Assembly (NCBI RefSeq): GCF_040545335.1
Contig: NZ_JBEPLU010000002.1
Location: 372,001 to 436,000, forward strand
Direction of reading: 5' to 3'
From: Phenylobacterium koreense
GTDB taxonomy: Bacteria; Pseudomonadota; Alphaproteobacteria; Caulobacterales; Caulobacteraceae
DNA length: 64,000 nucleotides
Shown here: positions 9,565 to 19,123 of the stretch, piece after piece
Position numbering within the stretch: position 1 is the stretch's first letter
Layout: every line of letters starts with the position of its first letter
Notes under the pieces: generated by a model
What the model saw: the letters and a program-made list of their open reading frames with translations, nothing else
Told to the model about the DNA's origin: nothing
Database searches by the model: none
Position numbers and translations under genes: made by a program

Positions 9565-11484
9565 TCAGCTCACCAGTTCGGCGCTGCGGCTCAGCACGAA
9601 ATCGTTGGGATCGGGCGCCAGAGTCGCGCGCCAGTAGTCCACCAGGGCGAACGGCCAGTTCTGACTCACCCGCCCAGTTTCGTTCTTGTACCAACTGGTC
9701 ACCTGCGGCGCGCCCCAGGCCATCAACCGGTTTCCCTCATCGATCCGGGTATTGAAGGCCTCGAAGACATCCTGGCGCGGCTCCATGGCGATCATGCCGG
9801 TCTCGGCCAGCAGCTTCAGGCACCCGATGATGTAGCGGACGCTGCATTCCGAGAAAAAGATGATCGAGCCGTTCACGACGATGTTCGTGTTGGGGCCATA
9901 GATCATGAAGAGATTGGGGAAATGCGGGATCGTCATCCCCAGATAGGCCTTGGCGTCGCCGGCCCAGGTCTCGTGCAGGTCGGCCCCGCCCCTTCCCTTG
10001 ATCTTCATCGGCCACAGGAAGCGGGACGCGTGAAAGCCCGTGGCGTAGATGATGACATCGAACTCGCGCGACTTGCCGTCGGCGGTCTCGATTCCCACCT
10101 CGGTTATCTCGGCGATCGGGTCGGTCACCAGCTCGACATTGTCGCGCTGCAGGGCCGCCATCCAGACACCGTTGTCGAGCAGTGCGCGTTTGCCGCCGAT
10201 CGGATAGGTGGGGATCACCTTCTCGACGAGATCCGGCCTGCCCGGGGCCTGGACCGCGATCGCCGAGGCGATCATCTGGCGAAAGCCCAGGTTCAGCTCG
10301 CTTACCGCAATCGGCGGCCCCGCCCAGTTCGGATCGGCCGTCACCATGGGCAGGAGCCCGTCAGTGACCATCCAGAACATCCAGAAGCGGTACCATTTGT
10401 CGTAAAACGGCACGTGCTCCATCAGCCAGTTCATCCCCTCCGGGACGTCCTCGTGATAGTGGGCGACCGGGAAACCCCAGGGCGGAGTGCGCTGGAACAC
10501 CGTCAGGCTGGCGACCTTTCCCGCGATCTCCGGTACGAACTGATAGGCGCTGGCTCCGGTGCCGATCACAGCTACCCGCTTGCCGCTCAGGTCGACGTCG
10601 TGACGCCACTCCGCGGAGTGGAAGGTTGGGCCGGCGAAGCGCTCCCTCCCCTTGATCTCAGGATAGCGCGGGCGGTTCAGTTGCCCCACAGCAGTGACGA
10701 CGGCGTTGGCCTCGACCTGCTCGGAGCCTGTGGGCGTCCTCACCCGGATATTCCAGAGCCCTCGCGTCTCGTCCCAGACCATCTCCTCGGCGACGGTGTC
10801 GAACCGGATCTTCTTCTTCAGGTCGTAGCGGTCGGCGACGCCCCGAAAATAGTCCAGCAGCACCGGCTGGGTCGAATAATGCTGGGGCCAGAAATGGTTG
10901 GGCTCGAAGCTGTAGGAATAGATGTGGTTGGAGGAGTCCACTCGGCAGCCCGGATAGCTGTTCTCCAGCCAGGTGCCGCCGACGTCGGCGTTCTTCTCGA
11001 CCACCTCGTAGGAGACGCCAGCCTGTTCCAGCCGCAAAGCCGTAAGCAGACCTGACATCCCGGCCCCGACGACCAGTACGTGCAGGCGGCGGGCGGCCGC
11101 CCGCGTGCCCTCCCCCCAGTTCGGCTCTTTGCTGGAATGGCCGTCGAGCGCCAGTTCGTCGGCCAGGAACTCGCCATAGCCATCCGGAATTTCCGCCCCG
11201 GCGACGAAGCTCATCATCTGGCGGACGAGTTCCGGACCAGGCGTCTGCGCCATCGGCCGCTTGCCCGCCAGATAGTCGGTGATGGCCACCTTCGCGGCCG
11301 CGCGCATCTTGGCCTGTTCTTCGAGGGGAAGCCCGGTCTCGCCCCGCGACAGTGGCGTGTAGGTCGGCCGCCACTCGGGCCTCAGCCAAGTCGGATCGCC
11401 GGTCAGATGCACCATCGCCGCCGCCAGGGCCGGCAGATGCGCGGTTTCCAGCGCCCATCCCAGGGGTCCGAGGTCCTCAGCCAT
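9565..11484 (-). CDS. Baeyer-Villiger-type flavin monooxygenase (HAPMO-like)
   Basis: A 639-aa NADPH- and FAD-dependent monooxygenase. The FAD site GAGMSG (about 141-146) is followed by GGTWLENSYPGCRVD, then the Baeyer-Villiger fingerprint FAGPTFHSAEW (about 284-294, matching FxGxxxHxxxW), then the NADPH site GTGASA (about 309-314). The extra N-terminal 120-residue helical domain resembles 4-hydroxyacetophenone monooxygenase. Such enzymes turn ketones into esters or lactones; the actual substrate cannot be read from sequence. The ATG at 11484 was chosen; a GTG immediately before it is the alternative. Confidence 0.9.
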   Translation of the reverse strand: MAEDLGPLGWALETAHLPALAAAMVHLTGDPTWLRPEWRPTYTPLSRGETGLPLEEQAKMRAAAKVAITDYLAGKRPMAQTPGPELVRQMMSFVAGAEIPDGYGEFLADELALDGHSSKEPNWGEGTRAAARRLHVLVVGAGMSGLLTALRLEQAGVSYEVVEKNADVGGTWLENSYPGCRVDSSNHIYSYSFEPNHFWPQHYSTQPVLLDYFRGVADRYDLKKKIRFDTVAEEMVWDETRGLWNIRVRTPTGSEQVEANAVVTAVGQLNRPRYPEIKGRERFAGPTFHSAEWRHDVDLSGKRVAVIGTGASAYQFVPEIAGKVASLTVFQRTPPWGFPVAHYHEDVPEGMNWLMEHVPFYDKWYRFWMFWMVTDGLLPMVTADPNWAGPPIAVSELNLGFRQMIASAIAVQAPGRPDLVEKVIPTYPIGGKRALLDNGVWMAALQRDNVELVTDPIAEITEVGIETADGKSREFDVIIYATGFHASRFLWPMKIKGRGGADLHETWAGDAKAYLGMTIPHFPNLFMIYGPNTNIVVNGSIIFFSECSVRYIIGCLKLLAETGMIAMEPRQDVFEAFNTRIDEGNRLMAWGAPQVTSWYKNETGRVSQNWPFALVDYWRATLAPDPNDFVLSRSAELVS

Positions 11485-11561
11485 CACTCGTCTCCGCCCT
11501 AGTTGTCGTTATTTTTCGGCAGATTACGCCTCTGGCGGATCAGGAAAAGGGCGCCCTCGCG

Positions 11562-12485
11562 TCACCTGCCGATGCCAAACCGCTGAGCCTCCTCGATCCT
11601 GGCGCGCGTGGCGGCCGGCAGCTCCAGGCCTGAAGCTTCCAGATTCTCCGTCAGGTGCGCCATGCGGGTTGTGCCGATGACCGCGGACGAGACGTTCGGA
11701 TCGGACAGCACATAGGCCAGGGCCGCCTGCGAGGCAGTCATGCCATCAAGCTGCGAGAGGAAGCCGAACCGCGCGCCCTTGCCGATATCGGCGCGATGGT
11801 TCTTCAGCGCTCGCAAGACGTACCAGACATCCCTCGGCGCCCGCAGCCTGAAGACCTGCCGGTTTGCATGTCCCATCGCGAGGGCCATTCCGGCCAGCAC
11901 CCCTTTGCCTGCCGCCGCAGCCTCGGCGATCAGCGGCGCGCGTTCCGGACGGAGGACATTGTAGTCGACCATGACTACGTCGAACTCGGGCAGGCCAATG
12001 AGGTGCTCAATGACTGTGGGATCGAAACTGTTCGCACCGAGCGCCCGAATGAGGCCTCGCTGCTTCAATCGCGCCAGACGACCACGCAGTTCCTCGTCGA
12101 GTTCGGCGACCGCCGGACCGTGAAGTTGCAGCAGGGGCAAGGTATCCAGCCCCAACCGGCCCAGGCTGCGTTCGACGCTGGCTTCGATCGCCTCGGGACG
12201 GAAGTCGCGTACGATGCGGCGCCCATCGTGATAGGTGCCGGCCTTGGTCGCCACGACCACCCGGCCAAGGTCTCTCCCCCGCAAGGCCCGCCCGAGCCGC
12301 GGCTCGGCCTCCCCGCCAGAATAGGCCGCGCCGGTGTCGAAGAAGGTCACGCCGCCGTCCAACGCCGCATGCACCAGGCGGACCGCCTCGCGCTCGTCGA
12401 ACCGCGCCTGTCCCCACCAGGACGCACAGCCGAAACCGATTTCGGAAACCGTCATGCCGGTCCGGCCGAGGGGACGGTAGAGCAT
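11562..12485 (-). CDS. aldo/keto reductase
   Basis: A 307-aa NADPH-dependent oxidoreductase of the AKR TIM-barrel superfamily. The start MLYRPLGRTGMTVSEIGFGCA is characteristic. The catalytic tetrad can be placed as Asp and Tyr in FFDTGAAYSGGE, Lys in VVVATKAG and His in LLQLHGP. It resembles the L-fucose/galactose dehydrogenase-like subgroup by length and the GFGCASWWG opening. The ATG at 12485 is used. A GTG two codons upstream overlaps the stop of the GIY-YIG gene (GTGA) and has a better-spaced AGGAAG, so it may be the true start. Confidence 0.9.
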   Translation of the reverse strand: MLYRPLGRTGMTVSEIGFGCASWWGQARFDEREAVRLVHAALDGGVTFFDTGAAYSGGEAEPRLGRALRGRDLGRVVVATKAGTYHDGRRIVRDFRPEAIEASVERSLGRLGLDTLPLLQLHGPAVAELDEELRGRLARLKQRGLIRALGANSFDPTVIEHLIGLPEFDVVMVDYNVLRPERAPLIAEAAAAGKGVLAGMALAMGHANRQVFRLRAPRDVWYVLRALKNHRADIGKGARFGFLSQLDGMTASQAALAYVLSDPNVSSAVIGTTRMAHLTENLEASGLELPAATRARIEEAQRFGIGR

Positions 12486-12487
12486 GG

Positions 12488-12724
12488 TCACAGTCGCTTC
12501 CTGGTGAAGGCGCGCCCTGACGCGGCCTTCAAACACCGCTCAAATATGGCGCGGCCCCGATCATTGGACCCGAAGTAGGTTCTCACTCGCCAGGAACCGT
12601 ACTTCGATGCGTGTGCGACGTGACCCGCATCGTGCTTACGAACGCGCGCGCGCAGATCGCCCGTCAGGCCGACATAGCCCCGCGCCGGGTCCTCGATGCT
12701 CTGCAAGATATTGACGTGCTTCAT
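12488..12724 (-). CDS. degenerate GIY-YIG nuclease-like small protein
   Basis: A 78-aa protein related to the small stand-alone GIY-YIG proteins of Proteobacteria. The start MKHVNILQS corresponds to the usual MKxVYILxS, so the first motif tyrosine is Asn here. YVGLTGDLRARVRKH and HASKYGSWRVRTYF follow the family pattern. The usual AFxDxxxAxxFExYLKSGSG end is altered and slightly short (GSNDRGRAIFERCLKAASG), although the metal-binding Glu position is kept. Loss of the motif Tyr suggests a non-nucleolytic or decaying copy. It ends directly before the aldo/keto reductase gene. Confidence 0.7.
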   Translation of the reverse strand: MKHVNILQSIEDPARGYVGLTGDLRARVRKHDAGHVAHASKYGSWRVRTYFGSNDRGRAIFERCLKAASGRAFTRKRL

Positions 12725-12798
12725 ACGTTGCCCCGGCCAGCCTCGTCGCGGGCGCCCAATCCGCTTGCCAAGCTGTAGCGCGCGTAATGGGTGATGGC

Positions 12799-12875
12799 TG
12801 GTGGGCGGCGAGGGGTTCGAACCCCCGACCCCCTGGGTGTAAACCAGGTGCTCTGACCAACTGAGCTAGCCGCCC
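12799..12875 (-). tRNA. tRNA-Val (UAC)
   Basis: A 77-nt minus-strand cloverleaf: acceptor GGGCGGC pairs with GCCGCCC, anticodon stem CCTGG/CCAGG with loop TTTACAC (anticodon TAC), T-loop GTTCGAA, discriminator A and encoded CCA. It lies just downstream of the hup terminator. Confidence 0.96.
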
Positions 12876-12886
12876 CATAAATAGGC

Positions 12887-12918
12887 AAAAGGGCGACCTC
12901 CGCTTCCGGAGGCCGCCC
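12887..12918 (-). terminator. rho-independent terminator of hup
   Basis: On the minus strand a GC-rich hairpin (GGGCGGCCTCCG paired with CGGAGGTCGCCC, one mismatch, GAAG loop) is followed by TTTTG, 24 bp past the HU stop codon. Confidence 0.8.
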
Positions 12919-12941
12919 CCAACAAACTGATACGGAGCTGC

Positions 12942-13214
12942 TTAGTTCAGCGAACTCTTGAGCCCCTCGCCCACCCGAAAGCGTGCGGTCTTCGAGGCGG
13001 GGCGGTTGACCGTCTCGCCGGTCCGCGGATTGCGGGCCGTGCCCGCCGCGCGCGTAACAGGAACAAAGCTACCGAAACCGACGAGCCGCACTTCCTGTCC
13101 CGCCTTGAGCGACGCCGTCACACTGTCGATGAACGCTTCCAGAGCGTCCTTCGCCTGCGCCTTGTTCAGGCCCGCCTGGTCGGCGATCGCCGTGACGAGT
13201 TCGGCCTTGGTCAT
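12942..13214 (-). CDS. hup: HU family DNA-binding protein
   Basis: A 90-aa histone-like nucleoid protein that binds and bends DNA non-specifically as a dimer. It reads MTKAELVTAIADQAGLNKAQAKDALEAF, with the VRLVGFGSFVPVTRAA strand pair and the DNA-binding arm RNPRTGETVNRPASKTARFRVGEGLK. The ATG at 13214 gives the canonical family N-terminus; an upstream in-frame start would add nine unrelated residues. It is monocistronic in appearance, between the lon terminator and its own terminator. The order lon-hup is common in Proteobacteria. Confidence 0.96.
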   Translation of the reverse strand: MTKAELVTAIADQAGLNKAQAKDALEAFIDSVTASLKAGQEVRLVGFGSFVPVTRAAGTARNPRTGETVNRPASKTARFRVGEGLKSSLN

Positions 13215-13317
13215 TCTGTCTCTCCCAGCCCGTTGTCCCAAACCGCGGCCCTCTCGCGGATGCGCGAGGCTGCTTCGCGTTGCGCGATTATGGGCGCCGT
13301 TTTTCGCCCGTCAAACA

Positions 13318-13348
13318 AAGGCGGCGCGGGAAAGCCCCGCGCCGCCAG
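13318..13348 (-). terminator. rho-independent terminator of lon
   Basis: A hairpin GGCGGCGCGGG with GC-rich complement, short AAAG-type loop, followed on the minus strand by TTTGTTTG, about 25 bp after the lon stop codon. Confidence 0.8.
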
Positions 13349-13371
13349 AATTTGCGTCACTTTTCCACTGA

Positions 13372-15771
13372 TTAGTGGGTGATGACGGCCTCGTCGGCGC
13401 CATCTTCGGCCGGAACCGAGACGGGCGGCTGCTCCGCCGGGTTCCATTCGATCGGCGTCAGCGGCTCGGTCAGGGCCCGCGCAAGCACCTCGTCAACGTT
13501 GGAGACCGGCACGATCTCAAGCGCCGACTTCACGTTGTCCGGGATGTCCGCCAGGTCCTTCACGTTCTCCTGCGGGATCAGCACCGTCTTCACGCCCGAG
13601 CGGAGCGCTGCAAGCAGCTTCTCCTTCAGGCCGCCGATGGCTGTGACCCGACCCCGCAGCGTGACTTCGCCGGTCATGGCGAGGTCCTTGCGGATCGGGA
13701 TCCCGGTCAGGACCGAGACAATCGCCGTGGCCATGGCCGCACCTGCGGACGGCCCGTCCTTGGGCGTGGCGCCGTCCGGCACGTGGATGTGCACGTCGGT
13801 CTTCTCGAAGATCGGCGGCTCGATCCCGAACCGGGTGGCCCGGCTACGGACGTACGAGTTCGCCGCGGCGATGGACTCCTTCATCACGTCCTTCAGGTTG
13901 CCCGTGATGGACATGCGGCCCTTACCCGGCATCTTGACCGCCTCGATGGTCAGGATGTCGCCACCGAACTCGGTGTAGGCGAGGCCCGTGATGATGCCGA
14001 CCTGGTCCTCGGTGTCCGTCTCGCCGTAGCGATACTTCTGGACGCCCGCATACTTGGCCAGCCGCTCGTCATCGACCGTGATCGAGGCCACTTGCTCGCG
14101 GCCCAGGTCACGCACCGTCTTCCGCGCCAGGGCGCCCAGTTCCCGCTCCAGAGAGCGGACGCCGGCTTCCCGGGTGTAGTAGCGGATCAGGTCACGGATG
14201 GTCGCGTCCGGAACGATGAACTCTTCCGGCTTCAGGCCATGGTCCTTGGTCAGCTTCGGCAGGATATGCCGCTTGGCGATCTCGACCTTCTCATCCTCGG
14301 TGTAGCCAGGGATCCGAATGATCTCCATCCGGTCCAGCAGCGGCTGAGGCATGTTCAGGCTGTTGGCGGTGGTGACGAACATCACCGGCGACAGGTCGTA
14401 ATCGACTTCCAGATAGTGGTCGCCGAAGGTCGAGTTCTGCGCCGGGTCCAGCACTTCGAGCAGGGCCGAGGCCGGGTCGCCCCGGTAGTCCGAGCCCATC
14501 TTGTCGATCTCATCCAGCAGGAAGAAGGCGTTGTTCGACTTGGCCTTCTTCATCGACTGAATGATCTTGCCCGGCATGGAGCCGATGTAGGTCCGGCGGT
14601 GACCGCGGATTTCGGCCTCGTCGCGCACGCCGCCCAGGGAGACGCGCACGAACTCGCGTCCGGTCGCCTCGGCGATCGACTTGCCCAACGAAGTCTTACC
14701 CACGCCGGGAGGACCGACAAGGCAGAGGATCGGGCCCTTCAGCGAACCGACCCGGGCCTGCACGGCCAGGTACTCCAAGATGCGCTCCTTGACCTTCTCC
14801 AGGCCGAAGTGGTCACGGTTCAGGATTTCCTCGGCCTTGACCAAGTCGATGGGCTTGGTCTTGGCCTTGCCCCACGGGATCGACAGCAGCCAGTCGAGAT
14901 AGTTCCGAACGACGGTGGATTCCGCCGACATCGGGCTCATGTTGCGCAGCTTCTTCAGCTCACCCTCGGCCTTGGCCCGGGCTTCCTTCGAAAGCTTGGT
15001 CTTCTTGATGCGCTTCTCGAGCTCGATCAGTTCGTCGCGCTGATCGTCCTGCTCGCCCAGCTCGCGCTGGATCGCCTTCATCTGTTCGTTCAGATAGTAC
15101 TCGCGCTGCGTCTTCTCCATCTGGCGCTTCACGCGGTTACGGATCTTCTTCTCCGTCTGCATGACGCTGATCTCGCCCTCCATGAGGGCGTAGACCTTCT
15201 CCAGGCGCTTCACGACGTTGAAGATCTCCAGCAGGCTCTGCTTCTCGGCGATCTTCACCGACAGGTGGCTGGCGATACGGTCAGCCAGTTCGCCTGGCGC
15301 ATCGACCTGCGGCATCGAAGCCAGCGCCTCGGGCGGCACCTTCTTGTTCAGTTTTACGTAGTTCTCGAACTGCTCGACGACCGCGCGCGAAAGCGCCTCG
15401 GCCTCGGGTGAAGCTCCGCCGTCTTCCGAGATCGGGGCGATCTCGGCCTCATAGAACTCCTCTTGCGCCGTGAAGCGCGAGATGCCGGCCCGCGTCTTGC
15501 CCTCGACCAGCACCTTCACGGTGCCGTCGGGAAGCTTCAGCAGTTGCAGAACCGTCGCCACGACCCCGACGTCATAGATGGCCTCGGGCGACGGATCGTC
15601 GTCGTCCTTGTCCTTTTGGGTCGCGAGCAGGATCTGCTTGCCTTCACCCCGCATCGCCTCTTCGAGCGCGCGTACGGATTTCTCCCGGCCCACGAAGAGC
15701 GGCACCGGTTGATGCGGGAACACCACGATGTCCCGCAGCGGTAGAATGGGAAGGGTTTTAATCTCGGACAT
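13372..15771 (-). CDS. lon: ATP-dependent protease Lon
   Basis: A 799-aa cytosolic AAA+ serine protease that degrades misfolded and regulatory proteins; in Caulobacter, Lon substrates include CcrM and DnaA (established knowledge). Domain order: N-terminal substrate domain ([24 protein letters not shown]), coiled middle, Walker [14 protein letters not shown], Walker [11 protein letters not shown], and a C-terminal S16 protease domain with the catalytic Ser in [12 protein letters not shown] and the Lys of the dyad in the following [10 protein letters not shown] region. The length matches the bacterial LonA family. A heat-shock-like promoter lies upstream. Confidence 0.98.
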   Translation of the reverse strand: MSEIKTLPILPLRDIVVFPHQPVPLFVGREKSVRALEEAMRGEGKQILLATQKDKDDDDPSPEAIYDVGVVATVLQLLKLPDGTVKVLVEGKTRAGISRFTAQEEFYEAEIAPISEDGGASPEAEALSRAVVEQFENYVKLNKKVPPEALASMPQVDAPGELADRIASHLSVKIAEKQSLLEIFNVVKRLEKVYALMEGEISVMQTEKKIRNRVKRQMEKTQREYYLNEQMKAIQRELGEQDDQRDELIELEKRIKKTKLSKEARAKAEGELKKLRNMSPMSAESTVVRNYLDWLLSIPWGKAKTKPIDLVKAEEILNRDHFGLEKVKERILEYLAVQARVGSLKGPILCLVGPPGVGKTSLGKSIAEATGREFVRVSLGGVRDEAEIRGHRRTYIGSMPGKIIQSMKKAKSNNAFFLLDEIDKMGSDYRGDPASALLEVLDPAQNSTFGDHYLEVDYDLSPVMFVTTANSLNMPQPLLDRMEIIRIPGYTEDEKVEIAKRHILPKLTKDHGLKPEEFIVPDATIRDLIRYYTREAGVRSLERELGALARKTVRDLGREQVASITVDDERLAKYAGVQKYRYGETDTEDQVGIITGLAYTEFGGDILTIEAVKMPGKGRMSITGNLKDVMKESIAAANSYVRSRATRFGIEPPIFEKTDVHIHVPDGATPKDGPSAGAAMATAIVSVLTGIPIRKDLAMTGEVTLRGRVTAIGGLKEKLLAALRSGVKTVLIPQENVKDLADIPDNVKSALEIVPVSNVDEVLARALTEPLTPIEWNPAEQPPVSVPAEDGADEAVITH

Positions 15772-16103
15772 GATGCGTTCTTACTCCTGCCGGCCCGTTG
15801 CGAGTTCAGGCTCGGCCCCCGGACCGCGGTCACATCAGACGATGCGTCTGAGTCGGACGGCCCGTCCCGCCTTTGCAGGCGGCGCTTCGGTTCATTTATG
15901 TGGACGCTTCGCACCGGCATTCAAGCGCAGCAGCAAACTGCGCGACGTTCTGTCTAGGAAAAGGCGCGTTCGATATTCAAGCGGCGCCTTCCGATGAGCA
16001 GCCAGCTCTAGGGTTTTTCAACATTTCGTCCAGGGCGCCCAGGCCGAAATGTTACGTTTTGTGTTCCCTGCCCCAGATCGGTCTTGACCATGAACAGCCA
16101 CGC
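15772..16103. other. lon upstream intergenic region
   Basis: This gene-free stretch holds the lon leader, a small inverted repeat (CAGACG-ATG-CGTCTG, 15836-15850) and a sigma-32-like promoter at 15895-15925. Next to the clpX stop lies the clpX terminator. I see no convincing small gene. Confidence 0.5.
15895..15925 (-). promoter_or_regulatory. candidate heat-shock (sigma-32-like) promoter of lon
   Basis: On the minus strand CTTGAA (15920-15925) is followed after 16 bp by CCACATAAA (15895-15903), resembling the alphaproteobacterial RpoH pattern CTTG / CCCATNT. The leader to the lon ATG would be about 115 nt. A second CTTGAA occurs about 55 bp further upstream. Confidence 0.4.
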
Positions 16104-16136
16104 AAAAGGCCCCGCGGGTTCATCCGCGGGGCCTTT
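16104..16136 (-). terminator. rho-independent terminator of clpX
   Basis: A near-perfect hairpin (AGGCCCCGCGG paired with CCGCGGGGCCT, six-base loop) followed on the minus strand by TTTTG, 25 bp after the clpX stop. Confidence 0.85.
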
Positions 16137-16160
16137 GTCGTTATCTGCCGGACCGCGTGC

Positions 16161-17423
<1,263 letters not shown>

Positions 17424-17771
17424 GGTCGTTTTCTCACTCTCTCGACGACGCCGACGGAAAGTCTTCGCCTTCGCTGTCCCCTGGGGCCTGGCCCCTGACA
17501 TCATGTGTGCAGGATACGTGCCTGGGGTTCTCTAATCCTTGACATTCCCCGATCCGAGCCGCGATCACAAGCCTTCGACATGCGTCCGTGACATTTGGCT
17601 GTGGGGCGTCCGATAGCGGGCATGTCCGAATCTCTAGATGGGATTGTGTCGAACTGGCGCAAGAGAGCCGGCGCGCAAGGCCGAACAAGGTCTCGCGAAG
17701 CCCAAATTTCACGAGCCTTGGTATCGGCGCCTGAGTTGACATGTCGCAGTACGCGACGTGTTGGGGGATAG
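17424..17771. other. divergent clpX / cicA intergenic region
   Basis: About 350 bp between divergently transcribed genes. It contains a sigma-32-like promoter toward clpX (17635-17663) and, toward cicA, a GGGGG ribosome-binding site directly upstream of 17772. A TTGACA at 17539-17544 on the plus strand lacks a good -10. No small gene is evident. Confidence 0.5.
17635..17663 (-). promoter_or_regulatory. candidate heat-shock (sigma-32-like) promoter of clpX
   Basis: On the minus strand CTTGCG (17658-17663) and CCCATCTA (17635-17642) are 15 bp apart. The -10 is a strong match to the RpoH pattern CCCATNT. It would give a leader of about 205 nt before clpX. Confidence 0.45.
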
Positions 17772-18437
17772 ATGGCTAAACGACAACTACGGCGCATAGG
17801 AGGCGCCTCGTTGGAATCTCAGGACGAGCGCATCGAAGACTCGGGCGTCGTCGCGTTCGACTTCGACGGAACCTTGACCATACGCGACAGCTACACGGCG
17901 TTCCTGCGCTGGCGGGCGGGCGCGGTGCGCTATCACCTCGGCCTTATCAGGCTGGCGCCGGCCGCGATCGCCTATCTGGGCCATCGCAACCGGGGCCGGA
18001 TCAAGGCGGCCGCCACGCGCGAGTTTCTGCGCGGCGTCCCGCGCGAGCGGCTGGAGGCCGACGCTCAAACCTTCGCGACGCTCATGGCCCCTCGCCTCCT
18101 TCGCCCCGACGCCCTGCGCATCTGGCGCCGATGGGGCCAGCGGCGCGCCAAGCTGGTGATCGTGACCGCCTCGCCACAGCTCATCGTCGCGCCGTTCGCC
18201 CGCGGGTTGGGCGCCGACATGATCCTCGGCACCGAACTGGTCTTCGACGAGCAGGGCCGAGCGACCGGAGCCTTCGCCAGCGCCAACTGCCGCGGCGCCG
18301 AGAAAGTCCTTCGCCTGCAGGAGGTCTTCGGCGCCGACATCCGCCTGCGCGCGGCCTATGGCGACACCAGCGGCGATCGTGAGATGCTCGCCATCGCCGA
18401 AGAGCCCGGCTATCGAGTCTTCGTGGAGAAGCCCTGA
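17772..18437 (+). CDS. cicA: HAD-IB family phosphatase, CicA-like
   Basis: A 221-aa HAD-superfamily phosphatase of the SerB-like IB class. Motif I is DFDGTLT (residues 30-36), motif II TASPQ, motif III around the Lys of GAEKVLRL, and motif IV YGDTSGDREML. It has a helical cap rather than a membrane segment. In Caulobacter crescentus a gene of this type, cicA, sits between clpP and clpX and is toxic to division when overexpressed (established knowledge). The symbol rests on that shared position plus family. It is transcribed opposite to clpX and clpP and starts a likely three-gene operon. Its substrate is unknown. Confidence 0.8.
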   Translation: MAKRQLRRIGGASLESQDERIEDSGVVAFDFDGTLTIRDSYTAFLRWRAGAVRYHLGLIRLAPAAIAYLGHRNRGRIKAAATREFLRGVPRERLEADAQTFATLMAPRLLRPDALRIWRRWGQRRAKLVIVTASPQLIVAPFARGLGADMILGTELVFDEQGRATGAFASANCRGAEKVLRLQEVFGADIRLRAAYGDTSGDREMLAIAEEPGYRVFVEKP

Positions 18438-18440
18438 CCG

Positions 18441-18830
18441 ATGCGCTTCCGGGTTCAGAAACTGATCCGCGACGGGCTGCCGCAGATGATGCGCGACCAG
18501 GGCTTGGCGGTCTTCGAGCGCCAGCTCGACCACGACGAGTTTGTTTCAGCCCTCAAGAACAAGCTGGCCGAAGAAGCCGGCGAAGTTCGCGACGCCGCCT
18601 CTCCCGCCGAGCTGGCGGCCGAACTCGCCGACGTCATGGAGGTTATCGCCGCCCTGGCGCAGGCCAGCGGCTTGACGATGGAGGAGATCGAAACCCAGCG
18701 CCTCGCCAAGCGCGCCGCCCGGGGCGGCTTCGACCAGCGCATCTTCAACGCCGCCGTCGAGGCCGTCGATGGCCTGCCGGCGGCCGATTATTACCTGGCC
18801 CGTCCGGCGCAGTATCCGCGAGAGGACTGA
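18441..18830 (+). CDS. MazG-like nucleoside triphosphate pyrophosphohydrolase family protein
   Basis: A 129-aa protein of the all-alpha NTP pyrophosphatase type. The start MRFRVQKLIRDGLPQMMRDQG matches the KLVRDxIPE opening of a MazG-like subgroup, and the metal-binding pattern appears as KLAEEAGEVRDA followed by ELADVMEVI (ExxE...ExxD). Relatives hydrolyse (d)NTPs, sometimes damaged or modified ones. It begins 3 bp after the cicA stop and its stop overlaps the next start (TGATG), so all three genes look like one operon. Confidence 0.8.
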   Translation: MRFRVQKLIRDGLPQMMRDQGLAVFERQLDHDEFVSALKNKLAEEAGEVRDAASPAELAAELADVMEVIAALAQASGLTMEEIETQRLAKRAARGGFDQRIFNAAVEAVDGLPAADYYLARPAQYPRED

Positions 18831-19123
18831 TGCGCCACGCCGGCCAGGAGAGCCTCGACCTGCTCGAGCCGCTGCTGGCCCAGATCCGCACCCTTCCTGG
18901 TCTCGCCGAAAAGAAGCGCGGCGTCTTCTACCTGCGCGCCAAGGCCTTCCTGCACTTCCACGAGGACCCGAAAGGCCTCTTCGCCGACCTGCGCGATGAG
19001 GCCGGCCTCGATTTCGATCGCTTCGAGGTGAACGACGAGGCAGGCCGCGCCCACCTGCTGGCGCAAGCGATCAGGCGCTTCGAGGCCGTGCCCGCCAACG
19101 GTCGACCTCCCCGATCACGCTGA
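18830..19123 (+). CDS. uncharacterised 97-aa protein
   Basis: A small soluble protein with no domain I can name. It reads as mixed alpha/beta with a KKRGVFYLRAKAFLHFHEDPKGLFADLR core followed by DFDRFEVND. The Phe/His-rich FLHFHED segment looks like a conserved motif. Translation is probably coupled to the MazG-like gene through a TGATG overlap. Its last 53 bp overlap, tail to tail, the end of the convergent Rossmann-fold gene. Because of the coupling and sensible composition I consider it real. Confidence 0.7.
   Translation: MRHAGQESLDLLEPLLAQIRTLPGLAEKKRGVFYLRAKAFLHFHEDPKGLFADLRDEAGLDFDRFEVNDEAGRAHLLAQAIRRFEAVPANGRPPRSR

Noticed and set aside
13375..15411. A 678-codon plus-strand frame opposite lon
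   Set aside because: Antisense shadow of a confirmed gene; no domain, skewed composition.
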